Below, piece after piece: positions 11,865-23,345 of a stretch of 64,000 bases of DNA (its first letter is position 1; each line of letters begins with the position of its first letter). Origin of the DNA: Bactrocera neohumeralis (Eukaryota; Arthropoda; Insecta; Diptera; Tephritidae); NCBI RefSeq assembly GCF_024586455.1, contig NC_065919.1, positions 21,756,017 to 21,820,016 of the forward strand. Direction: 5' to 3'. The notes beneath the pieces are model-generated. The model was not told the origin of the DNA. It did no database searches and saw only the letters and a list, made by a program, of their open reading frames with translations. The position numbers and the translations under genes are program-made.

Positions 11865-12185
11865 TGACCAAAAACAAGATTGTTGATTTAGAGCTTAGAG
11901 AAGTTCAATCGTAATAGGACTCAGTTTTTGCGTCGAAATGTGACAATGAATGAACCATGGCGTCATAATTTACTCAACGCAGCTCTTTGGCAAGGTTATG
12001 ATGCCTGTATATTGGGATGCTCATGGAATAATTTTTAACTATTGACTACCTTGTAAAAGGAAGAACCATTAACAAAGAAGTGGCTATCATCAGTGTATCG
12101 CCTAGATGGGAACTATGTTGATTAATAAAAATTTGCCAAAAAATGTGTTTTACTGTAGTAGGGCGGGACTTTTCAATTGACCTAA
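11865..12185 (+). mobile_element. Irritans-type mariner, heavily deleted
   Basis: Reads LTKNKIVD then a RNVTMNEPWLHHN-like block (first Asp replaced by Asn), WDAHGIIF-like and LEKGRTINKE-like pieces across frames, and a short C-terminal tail (VYRLDGNYVD then stops) followed by an AATAAAAATTTGCC stretch. The 3' end GGCGGGACTTTTCAATTGAC matches the terminal repeat of the full-length mariner at 31625 (GACTTTTCAATTGACCT). The middle of the transposase is absent. Confidence 0.8.
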
Positions 12186-12294
12186 TACTCCTTTTTTAAG
12201 TGAACTATTATAATAAATTTTATTACTATTTTTACAGTTGAATACCCCGTATTTATCTTTTCGATTTGGCTTAAATCTTTTTAATATATGTATA

Positions 12295-12430
12295 AAATTG
12301 TCGTGTCACGTTGTTTGTGCGCGATGGACTTCTAAACTACTGAACCGATTTTAGCAAAATTTAGCACAATGTGTCCAGTTCGAACCAACTTAGAAGATAG
12401 GATAGTCATAATAAATTAAAAATACAGAGA
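12295..12430 (+). repeat. Short interspersed-repeat-like segment
   Basis: CGTGTCACGTTGTTTGTGCG followed by CGATGGACTTCTAAACTACT and GAACCGATTTTAGC resembles a phrase I remember as widespread in insect repeats, possibly Helitron-type. I cannot place it in a named family. No coding potential. Confidence 0.35.
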
Positions 12431-12489
12431 AAGTATTATTAAATGGACGCTCTATTAATAAAATATACGTAGGTTATTTCTGGCCTAAA

Positions 12490-12780
12490 AAATAGGCATA
12501 ATCAACGAAAATGTTTTTTTTTTATTTTTATTTTTTTTTTGCCGATTGCTGTTTTGTTTCGGTCTCATACGCATAGATCCATGATTCGTCACCTGTGACG
12601 ATCTTATAAATGTCTTTTGAAGCACCGCGATCGTATTTTTCCAGCATTTCTTTACACCAATCCACACGAGCCTTTTTTTGAGCGATTGTCAAATTGTGCT
12701 CCAACGAGAACAAACCTTCAGGTGTTGACCTGTTACTGACGGTCTTGCATTTTCAGTTCACGTAGGGCATCGATGTTTTC
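12490..12780 (-). pseudogene. Mariner transposase fragment (third lineage)
   Basis: The minus strand gives FSLEHNLTIAQKKARVDWCK, EMLEKYDRGASKDIYKIVTG and DESWIYAYETETKQQSA, which is the segment leading to and including the first catalytic Asp of a mariner transposase. Upstream on that strand ENIDALRELKMQDRQ is readable in another frame. The C-terminal two thirds are replaced by an A-rich run. A 30-bp sequence (ATTATAATAAATTTTATTA) sits on both sides at about 12207 and 12786, so the fragment is bracketed by a direct repeat. Confidence 0.82.
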
Positions 12781-12970
12781 TGGCTATTATAATAAATTTT
12801 ATTAATATTTTTACATATAAAGATTTTAGTTCATCGATGCCTCTTGTCGTGATTTATCTTCGCACGAAAATTTCGATTAATTCCATTTTTTGGCCGAGAT
12901 GAATTTTTTAATTCCCTGTAAATAAAACAATTCACTATTAAATACAAAACGTTGTATATGTATAAAAATT

Positions 12971-14148
12971 TATGCTCTCGCATGATAAAGTGATAATCGA
13001 GATACCGTTATTAGCAACTTTATTGCGATAATATAAAAATGATGGCCTCTGAATTACATGAAAACATCTGAGAGATTTACTGATATTTTCGGTGAAAAAT
13101 TAGGTTAGGTTAGGTTAGGCTAATTCTGAACCGATTTTCACGACAATTTTTCCACAAGGGATACCTCAGCTCAAATACCGTATTTGTGTAAAGTTTTATT
13201 CCGCTATCATCATTGGTTCCTAATGTATATACTCGTATTATACAGAGAAGGCATCAGATGGAATTCAAAATAGCGCTATTTTGGTAGTAGGCGTGGTTGT
13301 GAACTGATTTCACCCATATTTCGTACATGTTATCAGGGTGTTAAGAAAATATTATATACCGAATTTTATTGAAATCGGTAGAGTAGTTCCTGAGATATGG
13401 TTTTTGGTCCATAAGTGGGCGACGCCTCGCCCATTTTCAATTTTTAAAAATAGCCTGAGTGCAGCTTCCTTCTGCCATTTCTTCCGTAAAATTTAGTGTT
13501 TCTGACGTTTTTTGTTAGTCGGTTAACGCACTTTTAGGGACTTTCAACATAACCTTTGTATGAGAGGTGGGCGTGGTTATTATCTGATTTCTTCCATTTT
13601 TGAACTGTATATGGAAATGCCTGAACAAAACGACTCTATAGAGTTTGGTTGACATAGCTATAGTAGTAGCTTCCGAGATATGTACAAAAAACTTATTAGG
13701 GGGCGGGGCCACGCCCACTTTTCCAAAAAAAAATACGTCCAAATATGCCCCTCCCTAATGCGATCCTTTGTGCCAAATTTCACTTTAATATCTTTATTTA
13801 TGGCTTAGTTATGACACTTAATAGGTTTTCGGTTTCCGCCATTTTGTGGACGTGGCAGTTGGCCGATTTTGCCCATCTTCGAACTTAACCTTCTTATGGA
13901 GCCAAGAAATACGTGTACCAAGTTTCATCATGATATCTCAATTTTTACTCAAGTTACAGCTTGCACGACGGTGGACAGACGGACGGACGGACAGACAGAC
14001 ATCCGGATTTCAACTCTACTCATCACCCTGATTACTTTGGTATATATAACCTCATATCTGACTCTTTTAGTTTTAGGACTTACAAACAACCGTTATGTGA
14101 ACAAAACTATAATACTCTCCTTAGCAACTTTGTTGCGAGAGTATAAAA
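12971..14148 (+). mobile_element. DINE-like element, copy 2 (altered 5' part)
   Basis: Same family as 6189-7261. It starts TGCTCTCGCATGATAAAGTG, but 13008-13170 is unrelated to copy 1 and contains AGGTTAGGTTAGGTTAGG. From about 13171 (TACCGTATTTGTGTAAAG) it follows copy 1 closely to the end GAGAGTATAAAA. The tetranucleotide core lies near 13970-14000. An eight-A run at 13725 and other small changes separate it from copy 1. Confidence 0.78.
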
Positions 14149-15489
14149 ATGTCAAACTTTCCAATGGAAATGTCAGATTGGACCTGGCAACACTTGGTGT
14201 TGCCCTAGCCAGATTATATATAGCAGCCCTCGCACAAGTATTGGCCGGTCCCACAATTTGTTGTTTATTAAGTACAATCTATTAAGCGGCCAATTCTATT
14301 AACTGCGGTGACTGGTAATCAGACATCGAAAAAGCAGCCTTAAATTCATTATTTTTTAAATTTTTTTTTTGTATGAATATATTCAAAATTAACCTCAAAT
14401 ACAATACCTGGGATTCTTATACCGACAAAAGCGTTTTCGCGTTTATTTATAAATAAAATTTTCAATGAATTGAATAGTTTATTATATGAATAATAGTATA
14501 AAATATATACCACAGCAAGGCGTGGTCGGATCCACTCGTTTTTAAGAAATTTATTAATATAAAAAATAAATTTCAAAAAATTTATACTGAAAAGAGAAGC
14601 AGTGGTCTGCGGGGTTTTCAAAACCTTAACCAATTAAAGCAGGGTTAATAATTTGTTCAAAATAAAAAAGAAAATGGAATATATAGTAATTTATTTGGGC
14701 ACTTCGTGTAATATTAATTCAACATAACCTCATTCCAAATTACTTTATTACACCTCAAACGGCTCGACTCACTTCACATAATATCTAAGCATTGAAAATC
14801 ATAAGAACTTAAGAAACCTCGATTTTTCTGATTATCAGTATTCTATAAATTTTGTTAAAAAGATTTTTAAACCATATATATATATATTTATGAAATATGG
14901 ATTTTTTTTCAATAAAAATATATATAAATAGTACTTCTTGTTCTTTTGGCAAGCTTTGAATTTGTTTTTTAAATATTGTTTTTGTAATTTTTTTTAATAT
15001 TTTTCAAGTCTGAAAATATTTTTCTATTACTTCAAAATTAGCCTGCAAGCCTCTCTCTGATGTAGCACACAACAAAAACTATGCCTATACCACATTTACT
15101 ATAACCACAATGGGCAAGTGTACGCATAAATCAATAACTCAGCGTGTGAAAAAAGTGATGAATAGTTAATTGTAGGTAGTTTTGATATATGCACGTACCG
15201 CCCTACGCTCCCAGGCGCGGAGTAGAGTGACTAGCAATTTGTTTTCAATTGAGCGCAGATTGTCTGCAAATACACTAAATGATGAGCAAAATCAGTGATA
15301 AACTAAAATTTTGTTGCTACGATAGACACAGCTGGATAACACAGGAAACTGGCAGCATAAAAAGTAAGAGAATTGAGAAAAGTATTAAAAGAGAGAAAGT
15401 TTATGTTAAGAGAGCCATTTGCTGGCATACAAGTATATTGAGCTCTTTAGTCTGTACTTTATTTCAATGATTTAATTTTGATAGTATCA
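14149..15489. other. Non-coding, nothing recognised
   Basis: Low-complexity A/T DNA with (AT)n near 14874. A CCTGGCAACACTTGGTGTTG pairing at 14184-14205 contains a small inverted repeat. Frames at 14349-14633 (minus) and 15279-15470 (plus) lack recognisable motifs. Confidence 0.4.
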
Positions 15490-15494
15490 AGAGT

Positions 15495-15765
15495 GCCCTT
15501 GCGCAAGCTTTCTTGAAGCTTTCACTGTAGAGCTTTCATTGTAAAGCTTTTGAAAACTGCATGAAAGTTTCATTTCATCTCATTCTAAAGCTTTTGAAAA
15601 CTGCATGAAAATTTCTTTTCATGTCGGAGCTTTCACTGTAGAGCTTTCATTCTAAAGCTTTTAAAAACTGCATGGAAGTTTCATTTCATGTCGGAGCTTT
15701 CACTGTAGAGCTTGTATTCTAGAGCTTTTGAAACCTGCATGAAAGTTTCTATGGATTCCAATAAC
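15495..15765. repeat. Tandem AAGCTTT/TTTCAT repeats
   Basis: About three and a half copies of a roughly 75-80-bp unit. The unit is built from GAGCTTTCACTGTAGAGCTT, TCATTCTAAAGCTTTTGAAA and ACTGCATGAAAGTTTCATTT, then CATGTCG. The units differ by scattered substitutions and one copy is shortened. A possibly related array lies at 58.79 kb. Confidence 0.8.
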
Positions 15766-16042
15766 ATTTTTACATATCTTTGTTGCTTAAGTAACTAATG
15801 ATATTATATTTTTTTTGTAAAACTGGAGAGGAAAATTTAAAATTCTCATCATTAAAAAATTTCTCTTGTAACCTTTATACTCCAACTCTATTGCTCTTTA
15901 AAATCGTTCAACAACTGCAAATACTCTCTCACAATCTCCACAGCAACTCGTCCCCTCTTTTAATTACTCATTCGCTTTATGCATCCGAGCTCACGGCGGC
16001 GCTACGCATTGCCGCTTTCATTCACCGCTCATCTGCTCTTAC

Positions 16043-16500
16043 CAGTCTTGCAACTTTCCAGAGCGTCTCCGCGTTACTTCAGTTTTTCTTTGCAGCGCAT
16101 AATCTTCGCTGCGCTTGCAAAATCTGCTGCGGCATTTTCTGGTCGAGACTTGCTTTCGAGCTGGTTTTATGCGCTGCGCCGGCTTTACCAATTGCCAGTT
16201 CCAGCTTGAACGCGCCAGCGTGCGGTACACTTTCGAGCTTCTCATCCGTTTGGCACGGTTCGCATTCGCGTTAATCGCTCGGCTTAAAGTGCTCACACCA
16301 ATTGTGTTGTGCGTTTGTTGCTGTGTCTTCAAGTCGCGTTTGTTGGTTTTTTTTCCAATTCGCTTATGGTTTTGTGGAGCATATTTGAATGAATATCTTG
16401 CAAAAATACTCGCATACAAACGCGGAGACGCAAATAAGTGCATAGTTGTCTAATGAAAACTTGCCACAGGTGTCACAAGCAGTGCTACAGGATTCTCTAT
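16043..16500 (-). other. Possible minus-strand 5' leader exon
   Basis: This block is clearly GC-richer than its surroundings. On the minus strand it has the composition of a dipteran 5' untranslated leader (AAACGCGACTTG, CACAGCAACAAACGCAC, ATTAACGCGAATGCG) and ends at a good donor, CAAGACTG|GTAAGAG (GT at 16042-16041). A 134-codon frame (16443-16039), rich in Arg and Lys, crosses the donor by two codons and stops, so it is either chance or a coding start. No promoter motif can be assigned. The assignment is inference from composition plus one splice signal. Confidence 0.3.
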
Positions 16501-18689
16501 GCTGTTCGAATTGCACAAACAGGTGGGCAAGGAACGAGCTTTACACATTGTTGTTGTATTTTATAAGTGAAAAAATAATTTTCAAAGTTATAGCTGCTGT
16601 GCTAATTAAGTTTGTGCGAAAAGCAAATGTAAAAAGCGGCAACACAGAAATTGCAAGTGTTTTTTTAATCAAAAATAAAATTATAAGAAAAAAAAATTGT
16701 GTAAAGTTCTGCTACTCATGAGGGTTTAATATGAAGAAATTCTATTAAAACAATGAAAATATTTTAAAACATATTAAATTCAGGCACAAAACATATTATC
16801 CAAGTGCAGTAAGTGTGCAGCAGTAAACATAAATTTAAGTCAGTTCGCTGAATATTACTTGAAGCGCTCTACAGCTTTGGTAAAAATTACGAAAAAATGT
16901 TATTTGTGCATAAAACAATTTATGAAACTTAAATTGTATCATAAAAAATATATGTATCACTAGGTGACTCCCCTTTTTAAAGCTTTTAAATAAAAACAAA
17001 TATTTTATAAATTAATAAATAGTATTAAATAACAATTAAAACAAAAGTAGCAACTTATAAATAAATACAATAATAAAAAAACTATACTTAAATTTTTTTG
17101 TAATATTAGATAATATAAAAAATAAAATTTATTAAAATAAAATAATTATTAAAAATTTAAAAGGTTTCTACTAAAATAATAATGAAAAAAATATTAATAA
17201 TTGAAAAATTGAAAATATTTAAAATATTTAAAAAAATGCTAAAATATTTTTTTTTGTTTATAATAAATTGTGAGTTCTATAATTCATCGAAAATAAAAAA
17301 AAATGATTGAAATAAATAAATAAAAAATATAATATTATATAATTAATAAATATATAAATATATATATAATAATATAATTAATAAACAATTAAAACAAAAT
17401 TATTATAAATAACATGACAGAAACTTATACTTCAAAATTTTTGTAAAAGTTAAGAAACTAATGTTTATTAAAATTAAATTTAATAAAAAAATTAAAATAT
17501 TTCTACTACAATATTTCATGAAAAAACAAAAAAAAAATTACAAAAAAAATATTGCTAAAATATATTTTTTTGTGTATATAAGATTTTGTAAGTTCTCTAA
17601 TTCATCGAAAAAATAAAGAAGTTTGAACAATTACAAAAAATTGCTAAACTATTTTTTTTAAATAAATTTTTTATTAAAAGAATTCTGCTAAAACAATAAT
17701 GAAAAGAAAAGATAATAACAATCAATATAAGTTAAATATTTAATAAAAATTCTGAAATATTTTTTTTTATAAATAATATTCTTTAATTCATCGAAAACAA
17801 TAAAAATATAAAACAAAATAAATTTAAAATGTATGAAAATGGCAATCAAATTTTTAAATAAAATAAATACAACAAAATTAAAAAAATTATAAAATTTACC
17901 AAAATTTATTTACAAAGCAAAACATTTTACAAATAGCACGAAAACTGGGAAATTATTAATTTTTATGCATTAAAAATAGTAGAAATAATTGAAAAAAATC
18001 AAAGTCATAAAGATAAAAACAAATTGAGAAATAAATAAATAAAATTAAAAATATAAAAAAATAATAACGAAGACATAAAAATATAGGACTGAACTAATTC
18101 TAAATTGGAAATAAAAATTAATTTAAAAAAAGAATTATGTGCAGAACATATGTATATCACAATCTAAATCTATATACAAATAGCTTCTGAAAAAAATGCC
18201 GGCCGTTTTCGACGAATCTTCCCAAAATTGATTAAAAACTTAAAAATCTGCAAGAGGAGAGCTATGAAAAAATTGGAAAATTAAAATAAATGTAGGAAAG
18301 TCCAGAAGAGTGAATAAAAATTAATAAAGTAAATAAAAAAATGTAAATTCAATATTTGTACTATATAAAAAAATAAAATTAATCTTAAAATAACAATAAT
18401 ATAATATATAGTTGTACAAACTAATTAAAATTATGGTGTTTAAAGCTTCAGTGGTAAATTAAAAAAAAAAAAATAATAATAATAATAATTAAAAAATACA
18501 AAAGATTCTTGCAAGAAATTTTTTGGTCCGTGTACGTCTGTGTGCTATAGTATTCTCTCTAAACAATTTCTTCGGAAACTGCACAATTATTTTAGGCTAT
18601 GACCTTTATCAATTTCCTGGATATATCTCGTCAAATAAAAAAGCTTTCCACACAAGCACTTTATTCAGATCGTTCACATCGTACGGCGG

Positions 18690-18935
18690 CTATACGCTAA
18701 AGTGATGCGATATCGGCGGGAGAAAAGGACGTGTTTAGAATTTCACATCGATATCTCAACAGCTCAGGGAGTATTTCGCGTTATACAGATAAATGGACAG
18801 ACGGACATGCATAAATCAACTCAGCTCGTCACGCTGATCCTCTGGATGAATACATTTTAGGGTTTCCGATGTTTCGCTATAGGTGTTACAAATTTTGTGG
18901 GAAATTTAATATACCCTGCTAAGGGTATAAAAAGT
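18690..18935 (+). repeat. DINE-like 3' fragment, second family
   Basis: Contains ATATCTCAACAGCTCAGG, GATAAATGGACAGACGGACA, CAACTCAGCTCGTCACGCTG, and ends TATACCCTGCTAAGGGTATA, a hairpin of TACCC with GGGTA. It shares the layout of the element at 6189 (GGAC-type core, then a 3' hairpin ending GTATAAAA) but not its sequence. I infer a related non-autonomous family. Confidence 0.5.
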
Positions 18936-20171
18936 AATAACATAATAATTATAATAATATAGTAAATAATACTATTAAAGTGGATTATATTATATGAAAT
19001 AAAAAATTACTGCAAATATATATAAGTTTCATCAACGAATCAAGACAAATTTTACGAAAGTTTAAAAAATTCGTAAAAAATTAAAAAAGAATAATTCACA
19101 GTATTCAAATAAATTTTATCAACATTTAGTTTTTATTTTTAATAAATTTTTTTAATAATATAAAACCATTGCAGTATAATTAAAAAAAATATATATGTAT
19201 ATTGAAAATAAATAAAAACTAAAAATACAATTGCAAAAAACACGAAAATAAAAAACAAAAGCAAAAAAAATTAAAAAAAAATTATGTTATAAAAATATAT
19301 GGCAATCACAAGTCCTCCTTTTTAATAATATATTGTAGATATTGGGTATATATTATTTTTTTACAAGAAGAAATTACTTTTGCAAAAGAAAAAATAATAC
19401 CAAAAAAATCTTTAAAAAAATTAATTAATAATAATAATAATCCGCAGACGAATAATTAAAAAAAATTGTGAAACTAAATAAAAATTTAAAATGTTTTTGT
19501 CAAATAAAGTAGTATTAAAAAATTAAAAGTAATATAATAATATATAAAAATATGTATGACAAAATAATTATAGGAAAGGTGTAATCCTGATTTTAATATA
19601 ATATTTCAAATGCCACAAAATTGAAATATTAATAATAGCGGATATATAATTTTAATCATTACCAAAAATAAAAAAGGAAATTTGAGAAAAATAAAACAAA
19701 AAAATGCTAAGATTTTAATGAAATGTTATAAAGAGGTATGAAAGTAAAGTAGATCGGAAAAAAGGATTAAACAATAAAAACAAAGAAAAGTATAAAGTCA
19801 AATAACAATATATTCAAAATAATAAAAATATGCATTTATTTATAACTAAGTGAATAAAAGTAAATTTCAAATAAATTAATAAAAAACCGAAAATGAAAAT
19901 AATCAAATGCAAATAAATCAAATGAATTAAATTAAAAATCCAAAAAAATTCAAGAAAAAAATAAATAATAAAAAGCAAATAACAAAAACAAACCAAATAT
20001 CAATGAAGAATTGTTGAAATGTTTAAAAAGTTGATTTATTACACAATTAGACTAAATTAATTAAATAAAATAAATTTACAAGCAATAAGTTGTAACAAAA
20101 TGAGAAATTGAAACAAATTTTAAAATAAAAACAAAATAATATAAAATAACAAAAAAAAAAAAATAAAAAAA

Positions 20172-20839
20172 ATATTTTTAACTTCAAAAAGAAATTAATA
20201 AAAAATATGTATACATATAGGTAAATGAATAAAATTAAACTTATAAAAAAATTAATAAAAAAACCAAAAACAAAAATAATAAAATTCAAATAAAAAAAAT
20301 CAAAAAAAAAAATTATTTAGTAAAAAATAAAAAAAAAAATATTTATTATACAATTAGACTAATTTAATAAATAAAAGTAAATTTAAGAAGTAATAAATTT
20401 TAACAAAGTTGATATCAAAAAAATTTGTTAGATAAAAAACGCCAATTTAAATAAAAAAAAACTGAAAAATTAATAGTTATAACTAAACTAAGAATATTAA
20501 AAAAAATATTTTTAACTTCAAAAAGAAATTAATAAAAAATATATATACATATAGGCAAATGAATAAAATTAAACTTATAAAAAAATTAATTGAAAAACCA
20601 AAAACAAAAATAATAAAATTCAAATAAAAAAAATCAAAAAAAAAAAAATTTATTTAGTAAAAAATAAAAAAAAAATATTTATTATACAATTAGACTAATT
20701 TAATAAATAAAAGTAAATTTAAGAAGTAATAAATTTTAACAAAGTTGATATCAAAAAAACTTGTTAGATAAAAAACACCAATTTAAACCAAAAAAAACTG
20801 AAAAATTAATAGTTATAACTAAACTAAGAATATTAAAAA
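20172..20839. repeat. 334-bp tandem duplication in A/T block
   Basis: Copy 1 (about 20172-20505) and copy 2 (about 20506-20839) are almost identical. Shared landmarks are ACTTCAAAAAGAAATTAATA (20181 and 20515), ACAATTAGACTAATTTAATA (20350 and 20685) and AACTAAACTAAGAATATT at each end. An older, diverged third copy can be seen upstream: TAAGTGAATAAAAGTAAATT at 19847 and ACAATTAGACTAAATTAAT at 20043. The block therefore grew by tandem steps. Confidence 0.85.
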
Positions 20840-20899
20840 AAATCAGCAATTTATATAGGATCAGTAGATTTTATTTAAGATTTCGTATAATTCGTCTAC

Positions 20900-21780
20900 C
20901 AATAGGGACGATGTGCCTATAATAGCTCGTCGGAGCTTTGTTTGTTTACGAATTTGTGTGAAATTTTGTCAGTTCATTCAATAAGGTTTGTTATTCTATC
21001 ATCTCACGTTGCACTTTGGTACAGCGCTTGGAGATTGACCAAGATTATTAGGCAAATTCACGTTCTTTGAAAAGTTATCTTCCCAGATTAGGCACATTTC
21101 TGGCTACAAAACTGCGTCAAGAAAAAAAAGTGTTTCTATTGGGGTCGGTCAAATCCGCGTGTAGTTCAAGAAACGCAATTGCATCCCCAAACATTGACTC
21201 TTTGTTTCTTTCGTAATAGAGCAGGAAATATCTAAATTATCAATAGCGTGCGCTATAACATGTTCTTAACCGATTTTTTCCACCCAAAATTTGTTTAAAT
21301 CAACGGGATGAATCTTATTTACAATAGAATGAAGCGCCATCGCATGTTTCACATCTAAACATAGACACATTGCTGCAAAGTCTGTTGACTCTTTAATTTC
21401 GAGAAACGGCACAGTCAAATGGTCGCAAAGATCATGCAATTTAACGCCTCTAGATTATTTTCTTTGGGCGTATGTTCAATCAAAGGTTTACACAAATCAA
21501 CCAGCAACGGCCGAGTTGCTCGAAAACAGCATTCAGTCACCATACCTATATATGGTAGCTGAATGGTCAGCCGAAATGCTGCACTGGGTCGTCGAAAATT
21601 GATTGATTAATATAAATATGTATACTTGCACCTTTTGACAAAGGATTTGTAACTAGTTCACTTTGTGGAGTGTGAACACCTTTCCTTTGGCAAAATAACT
21701 CATTCACCGCCCTCCAAAATGTATCAGCTATTAGTAAAAAATGTTTCGCTGATATAATATTCGGCACCACTAGATGTGCA
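20900..21780 (-). pseudogene. Decayed coding-like segment, family unknown
   Basis: Sharply GC-richer than the A/T block it adjoins. Minus-strand frames join into protein-like text with a few breaks. 21770-21567 reads ISAKHFLLIADTFWRAVNEL and continues; then come ATRPLLVDLCKPLIEHTPKE and DLCDHLTVPFLEIKESTDFA, then CLCLDVKHAMALHSIVNKIH, then LDISCSITKETKSQCLGMQL. Codon-like quality over about 600 bp with frameshifts suggests a dead gene or transposon ORF. I do not recognise the family and give no function. A conserved repeat of unknown type is the alternative. Confidence 0.4.
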
Positions 21781-22590
21781 CAGATGATTTTTGTTTCAAT
21801 TAAGCATACATTTTCTAATTTACATGCATAAATTATACAACAATAAAATGGTTTTATATTTAATACACAGTTCTCTATGGAATCTCCATTTAAAATAAGG
21901 TGTTTTGATTAATTCGCAACGCAACTGGCACTCTTCGGCCATAAAAGAGCAATAAAAAGACACATTTTAGTAAAGAAGTTCATAATTAACAGTGAAGTAG
22001 CCCTATATGTAGTCGAGGCTACTATGTAAATAAACAGTGTTACTATTGTTGTTGTTGTATTTTATAGCCGTAGCTGTTTAAAAAATCAACAAATGCGAAA
22101 TTCATTAAAAAGTGAGAGTTTTTTACACCTCATTGTAGTGTACGTGTGCTGCGACGTGCTGTCGATCAATGGTGTGTATGTTTTAAATATGGGTGTGTAT
22201 GAATATCTATGTGTAGGTGCGTGTGAAACCCCGCATCGACTGCGAAGCGAAACAAAAGCTGTTTAATATTCAAAGGTCTGCTGTTGTAGGCTACGCGCCT
22301 GCATATTTGACTTGATATTAAAATGTGTGTGTGTGTGTGTGTGGATATGTAGGTGCCACCCGCAGCCAGCGCGCAAATTAAGCCCACAATCAGCAACAAT
22401 TGGTATATATTTTTTGTTTTTGCAGCGCCGGCCGTTTGCTTAATTGCGTATGCGTCTGTCGCCTGCGATATGTAGTCTGCGCATGCGCACATTGACGTAA
22501 CAACTACATTGAAGTAGTATAATCACCATCACTAACAACAACAACAACAGGAACCGTGTGCCACTAAATTTTGCTGCAAAATGCCATTAC
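21781..22590. other. Non-coding with TG microsatellites
   Basis: Contains a (TG)n run at 22323-22342, GTTGTTGTTG near 22045 and ACAACAACAACAAC near 22535. The 108-codon minus frame at 22166-22492 (rich in His/Thr from the TG run) is a repeat shadow. Moderate GC suggests unique host DNA. Confidence 0.5.
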
Positions 22591-22599
22591 CTTCGTTTG

Positions 22600-23345
22600 A
22601 TATTTACTTAAGGATATATTTTATTTATTTTTGTTGTTGTTGCGACTTTGTTTAAGTTAGTCCACACACTATTTCTTTCATATTTGTTGTTGCAATTGTT
22701 TCATTATAGTTAACATTTGCTATTCTTATTGTTTTATATTGGTGAGGATATTATTTGTTATTTTTATTTTTGTTATTTTTGTTTTTGTTGTTCCAGCTGT
22801 TTTTATTATAATTGTTATGTAGTGTTGTTGTTATTGCTATATAGTGGTATTGGTTGTTGTTCCTGCATTACTTTGGTGAATGTTAGTCCCAACATTAGCT
22901 GCACACTAGCTATTTTGTTTTTGTTTTTGTTTTTATTGACAATTTCTCATTATATTTTTCATTTGTTGTCCTTGTTGTTGAGTATTTGTATGAAAATTGT
23001 TGTTGAATTTTGTTATTGTATACTTTTGTGTAATTGTTGTTGTTGTACATATTACTACTTTATTATGTGTTCTTGTTGTTGTTATTGTAATAAGGGGTTT
23101 TTGTTGTTTTTGTTGTAAATTTTTCACAATAGTTATCATTTGTTATCCTTATTGTTGTATATTGTTAGGAAAATTGTTGTTGTTGTTGTTTTTGCTATTG
23201 TTGTTGTTGTATTTCATTATTGTTGTTGTTGTTCCTATTATTATTTCAATATGGGTTCCTGTTGTTGTTATTGCAATATTGAGTTTTTGTTATTCTTGTT
23301 GTTTTTGCCATTATACATATATTGTTTGTTGTTGTTGTGCGTATG
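22600..23345. repeat. TTG-rich diverged tandem repeats
   Basis: Dense TTG/GTT tracts. Longer units are also repeated: CATTTGTTGTCCTTGTTG (22960), CATTTGTTATCCTTATTG (23137) and a weaker CATTTGCTATTCTTATTG (22707). CTTGTTGTTGTTATTGTAAT (23071) recurs near 23259 as CCTGTTGTTGTTATTGCAAT. This gives a 180-190-bp period on top of the triplet pattern. The long Cys/Val/Leu-rich frames on the plus strand are artefacts of GTT/TGT triplets. Confidence 0.7.

Larger units (their letters stand above)
16900..20880. repeat. Extreme A/T block with A-rich plus strand
   Basis: Nearly 4 kb composed almost wholly of A and T, with A visibly in excess on the plus strand over much of it (AAAATAAAAAA and ATTAAAAA words). 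AATAATAATAAT microsatellites occur near 18475 and 19425. The segment 18520-18935 is a non-A-rich island described separately. No coding evidence. The minus-strand frames around 19814-20289 translate to Phe/Leu/Ile-only sequence and are composition artefacts. Confidence 0.75.

Noticed and set aside
13105..13125. TTAGG-type telomere repeat (TAGGTTAGGTTAGG)
   Set aside because: Only about four units; flies lack TTAGG telomeres and such short runs, including AACCTAACCTAACC at 32206, are common background in dipteran DNA.
19814..20289. Membrane-protein-like Phe/Ile/Leu frames on the minus strand
   Set aside because: Result of A/T-only sequence; they lie within the tandemly duplicated A/T block.
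22166..22492. 108-codon minus-strand frame
   Set aside because: Driven by a TG microsatellite (His-Thr runs) and no recognised domain.
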